Shown one piece after another: positions 60,620 through 64,000 of a stretch of DNA of 64,000 nt (positions are counted from its first letter, which is position 1; each line of letters starts with the position of its first letter). Below the pieces are notes generated by a model. That model was given only the letters and a program-made list of their open reading frames with translations, searched no databases and was not told the origin of the DNA. The stretch is from Delphinapterus leucas (Eukaryota; Chordata; Mammalia; Artiodactyla; Monodontidae), in contig NW_022098045.1 in the NCBI RefSeq assembly GCF_002288925.2, forward strand, positions 2,244,237 to 2,308,236, written 5' to 3'. The position numbers and the translations under genes were made by a program.

Positions 60620-61020
60620 GCTTAATGAAATCAAACCCAACAGTATGTTAAAAGAAAACTACATCATAATAAGTATCTCAAACACAGGTAATTAGGAAAT
60701 TTATTATCGCAATTCATTATATGAAGAGATTGGAGGGAGAGGAAGAAACGATCTTTTCAATAGATGCCAAAAAAGCATTTGATAAAATTCATTATACATT
60801 TCTGCTAATATTTAGTAGGGTAAAAGAAAGAGATATACTAAATTGATAAAGGATTATACTTAATAGTGACCCAACAGCACTCCCATTAAAACAAGGGAAA
60901 GACAAGGATAGCCTATATTACCACTTTTATTCAACATTTTGGGCCTGTTCAAATCTGATGCAATAAGAGAAGAAAAACAAATGACAGATATAAATACTGA
61001 AAAAGAGACAAAAGACAATC
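60620..61020 (+). mobile_element. Decayed L1 ORF2 RT fragment
   Basis: TTTTCAATAGATGCCAAAAA, AGCATTTGATAAAATTCATT, ACTTTTATTCAACATTTTGG and AGAAGAAAAACAAATGACAG lie in the ORF2 RT order, frame broken. It lies downstream of an L1 3' UTR, so it is a separate insertion. Confidence 0.7.
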
Positions 61021-61722
61021 ATTTATTGGAGTCAATATAACATCCTAAGGCCAAGTTAGAAGTTTGGGCTTTATTCTAAGAGAGATGAGAAGTCAAATAA
61101 CGATTTACATTTCAGAAAGATTAGCTTAGTTGTTGCATGAATAATAAATGGAGTATGGTGAGACCAGAAGAGAAAGCTAGGAGATCAAATTAGGAGGCTG
61201 CTATAAAGTCTAAGTAAGATAATAGCCAGCACTAGGGTGATGGCAGCAAAGATGGAGAGAGATGGCTCAGGTGGGAATGACCTCTCCTAGTCCACCTCCA
61301 AGATGGAGTGGAAAGACATGATGTAGGCCTGAACAAAGAAATCTTCTTCCGTAGTAGAAGTTGCTGGTTCAGGAATGGACACATGACCCAAACTAGGTCA
61401 AAAAGAATATTTCAGGAGCCAGAAGTGACTTTTTTTCTTATATTGCTAGCCATAAGGACAATGTAATCCTAGAATTATATTGGTGTAAGTCTTTAATTAT
61501 CCCCCAATATCCACACTCCCCTTTTTCTTTTAGTAAAACACTTCTCCCACAAGTTGTATCTGGGTATAATGGCCATAGAGCAAGAGCTAGGTCCTAGGTA
61601 TGGACATATAACTAAGTTCTGGCCAACAGGATATAACAGGAAGTAATGTTTGCAATTTCTTGGTCAACTCCTTAAAAGGAAGCTATCTGTGCTCACTTTT
61701 CTATTTCTTATTTCTCATGGGC
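61021..61722. other. Probable old repeat DNA, family not assigned
   Basis: ATTTCAGAAAGATTAGCTTA, GGAGATCAAATTAGGAGGCT and CTAGGGTGATGGCAGCAAAG match a dispersed mammalian pattern I recognise but cannot name. 61495-61680 (GGACATATAACTAAGTTCTG, GGCCAACAGGATATAACAGG) is likewise repeat-like. Confidence 0.35.
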
Positions 61723-61724
61723 TG

Positions 61725-62094
61725 TGTATTAGTTTGCAAGGGCTGCCTTGCAAAATACATAGACCGGGTGGCTTAAACAACAGCAATTTATTTTCTCACA
61801 GTTACTGAGGCTAGAAATCCAAGATCAAGGTGTCAGCAGGTGTGGTTTCTTCTAAGGCCTCTCTCCTTGGTTTACAGATAGCCGTCTTCTCGCTGTGTCC
61901 TCACATGGCCTTTTTTCTCTGTGTACACATCCCTGGTGTCTCTTTTTATGTCCAAATTTCTTCTTCTTATAAGGATGCCTGTCAGACTGGATTAGAGCAC
62001 ATCCTACATGACCTGATTTAACCTGTCACATCCTGAGATACTGGGGGTTAGGGCTTCAGCATGAATTGTGAGGAAACACAATTCAGCCCACAGT
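61725..62094 (-). mobile_element. MLT1-type LTR (ERVL-MaLR), antisense, solo
   Basis: TGTATTAGTTTGCAAGGGCT, CGGGTGGCTTAAACAACAGC, TTATTTTCTCACAGTTACTG, CTTCTTATAAGGATGCCTGT and TACTGGGGGTTAGGGCTTCA are the MLT1 LTR in reverse. No internal retroviral sequence. Confidence 0.88.
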
Positions 62095-62162
62095 AGGGTG
62101 AAACATGGACATAATGCTGGTAAACCAGATTAGAACTTGTAGATGAAGTCAACACTCTAAGG

Positions 62163-62356
62163 CACAGCTATTCAATAAAACTTTCTGTGATGATTGAAAC
62201 ATTCTATATCTTCATTCTCCAATATGGTAGCCACTAGCCACATATGATTATTTAAATTACATTAATTTAAAATTAAATAAAATTAAAAATCCAGACCCAC
62301 ATTTCAAGTGCTCAGTAGCCATATATGGCTAGTTACTACCATATTAGACAGCACAG
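62163..62356 (+). mobile_element. hAT-like non-autonomous element with internal symmetry
   Basis: Contains CAATATGGTAGCCACTAGCC on one side and TGGCTAGTTACTACCATATT on the other, inverted around an AATTTAAAATTAAAT centre. It ends AGACAGCACAG. Matches a common mammalian hAT-type repeat whose exact name I cannot give. Confidence 0.7.
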
Positions 62357-63074
62357 GTTAAGGGATGGTGTAACAAAACAGTAGAAACTTAGATCTACGA
62401 ATGACGTGAAGGACTACTCCCAGATTATCACATAATCTACCCTGTTTGAACTTCATGTATTTTGGAGTCTGTTTGTTCAAATAACCCATCCTATACCGTA
62501 ACTAATACAGTAAGTTAGTAGTGGAATGCTGCAATAACAAATTCCTAAAAATTCTGATAAGGCTTAGAAGACAGGTAGCAAGGAAGCATATCAGGCTGCG
62601 AAGCCAGCAAGTCTTATGCAGTAGCAAAGCATCTTGTAAAACTCTTGCCTGCAATAACGAGTAGGGCACACCACAAGACTACCAGGTATGGAGCTCCAAG
62701 AAAAGCAATTAGAAAAACTCAAAATATTGATGTGTTAGCTGTTTAAAGAATAACTAGAAAGATCAACTCAACTGTGAATAAGGCAGTTTGTAAGCAGAGA
62801 TAGACACAAAAATAGTGCCACTGAGAGAAGATCTCTCAGTAGCAAACCCTACTCTATAACAGTCTAATTTGGGGTCTCTCAGGTTTGGGAAAGGCAGTTG
62901 TTTCTGCATTCCAAACACAAGGAGTTAACTTTCTGACCTCAAAGATTCTTTGTCAGACAGTAGCAAAGATCAGGTACAGGGTGTTTCTTTCCCACCTATG
63001 ATGATTTTTGATGTGTCAAGTTGGTTAGGGTAAACTAAGAGGAAAGAAGGGCAACAGCCATTTGGTAAATACTT

Positions 63075-63525
63075 TCTCTCAGTTATTCAGACACTAATCT
63101 AGGTGCTGCTGTTAGAGGTGGGGGGCGGGATTTGCAGATATAATTAAAGTCCCTAATAAGCTAGGGTGATCATTCTTAGTGAGCTGGACCTAGTCAGCTG
63201 AGCTCTTAAAAGAGACTGGATTCTTCCTGACAAATGTGACTCCAAATACCAGCTGAGTCTATAGCTGCTATCCCTTCACCGGATCTTCCTTTTCTAATTG
63301 CCGATGGAGAACAGCTTCAGCATATGCACATGTGTTCCAGCCTGCCTGAGCTCTTACCTTTTCAACTGCTTACCTTACAAATTTTAGATTTGTTAGTCAG
63401 CCCCCAGAATTGTATAAGCCAATTCCTTGTAATAAATTTCTTAATATATAACTATCTATCTATCTAGCATATATAAACCTCCTACTTGTTCTGCCTCTCT
63501 GGTTAAATCCTGACTGATATGTCAC
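63075..63525 (+). mobile_element. LTR-like repeat (possibly MaLR)
   Basis: TTAGTCAGCCCCCAGAATTG, TATAAGCCAATTCCTTGTAA, an AATAAA at 63431-63436, a short (CTAT)n at 63451-63466 and CTCTGGTTAAATCCTGACTG give the layout of an old solo LTR end. Family not certain. 62357-63074 and 63526-64000 hold nothing else I can assign. Confidence 0.5.
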
Positions 63526-64000
63526 CCAAGCCTATTATTTCAGATGCCCTCAAGGTAGCCAGGTAACACAGGGAGAAAGGAAAAGGCCTAGTAGAGAGAG
63601 AAGTAAGAGAATGAGTTGATTTCAAAAAAAATATGACAAAAAGAGACCTGCTGTAGTTAATATCACATGGTACTGACTTAAAGAAAACAGAACAGAAATC
63701 TATTAAATGTTTGAGACAGATTTACCATCAAACCACATTACTGGCCTATAAAACTCTATAACTGAACTTTAAGTAACCCTGCAGCCCCTAAATGTATGCC
63801 AACTAGTACAGTGCTATAAAAGTTTTGCAATCTCAAATGCCTACTACTTCAGATGTGGCAAAGGAAGATAACAAGGAATAATCACCAAAGAACAAAGCCA
63901 AGGACACACACAATATTCAAAAGGGCATTCCTCCCAGAGAGCAAAATCAGAGTTTAACCAAGGATTTTACATAGTTGCCAGGGCAGTCTTCTCCTGTCCA

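Larger units (their letters stand above)
1954..64000 (-). other. ANKRD17: Intron upstream of the ANKRD17 exon (probably 3' part of intron 1)
   Basis: Inferred from the exon at 1800-1953 and the absence of any other exon-like coding segment on the minus strand up to the window end. The intron is at least 62 kb. It holds only dispersed repeats, simple repeats and AT-rich unassigned DNA. No CpG island or GC-rich first exon appears, so the promoter should lie beyond the window. Another gene nested here cannot be excluded, but none is visible. Confidence 0.75.

Overview
This window is nuclear DNA from a placental mammal, almost certainly a cetacean. The main evidence is sixteen copies of the tRNA-derived CHR SINE family of whales, hippos and ruminants. 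Eight of these are a short form of about 205-220 bp whose tRNA-like head and 3' body match the abundant whale SINEs. The species cannot be resolved from the sequence alone. Old mammalian repeats (L1M, L2, MIR, MLT1, hAT-Charlie, Tigger) fill much of the rest.

One protein-coding exon can be supported. On the minus strand at 1800-1953 is a 154-nt exon with canonical AG and GT splice sites. It encodes a segment of ANKRD17 that precedes the ankyrin repeats, and I read it as exon 2. Positions 1-1799 would then be intron 2. The remaining ~62 kb would be the 3' part of a very large intron 1, with exon 1 and its promoter beyond position 64000. I see no CpG island, no second exon, no non-coding RNA gene and no CRISPR. 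Every other short ORF is a chance frame or lies inside a repeat.

Layout. 0-10 kb: a Tigger-like element, a full-length CHR SINE, the exon, a MER20-like element, and a nested L1/SINE pair. 10.8-14.6 kb: a decayed sense L1 with ORF2 remnants, split by L2-like DNA. 15-17.1 kb: an antisense L1 carrying a SINE. 17.5-24.1 kb: L2 pieces, an AT palindrome, two SINEs, an MLT1 LTR and a MER5A. 25-26.4 kb: an L1 3' end. 27.4-31.8 kb: a long decayed L1 (ORF1 to RT) broken by two later insertions, one a retrocopy-like insert holding a Tigger and the other a solo LTR. 35.4-36.5 kb: an hAT-Charlie transposase fossil. 37.3 kb: a 105-bp tandem duplication. 43-48 kb: MIR, L2, several CHR SINEs and an L1M 3' end. 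49.3 kb: an hAT MITE with intact target-site duplication. 49958-50057: a 100-N assembly gap next to a local duplication. 51-57 kb: four CHR SINEs. 58-63.5 kb: MIR, L1M pieces, an MLT1 LTR, an hAT-like element and another LTR-like block.

I found no evidence of a new biological system. The most useful leads are the retrocopy-like insert within the L1 (30222-30710), the suspicious gap-edge duplication at 50058/50411, the 21-bp-arm palindrome at 18278-18329, and the layered insertion history.
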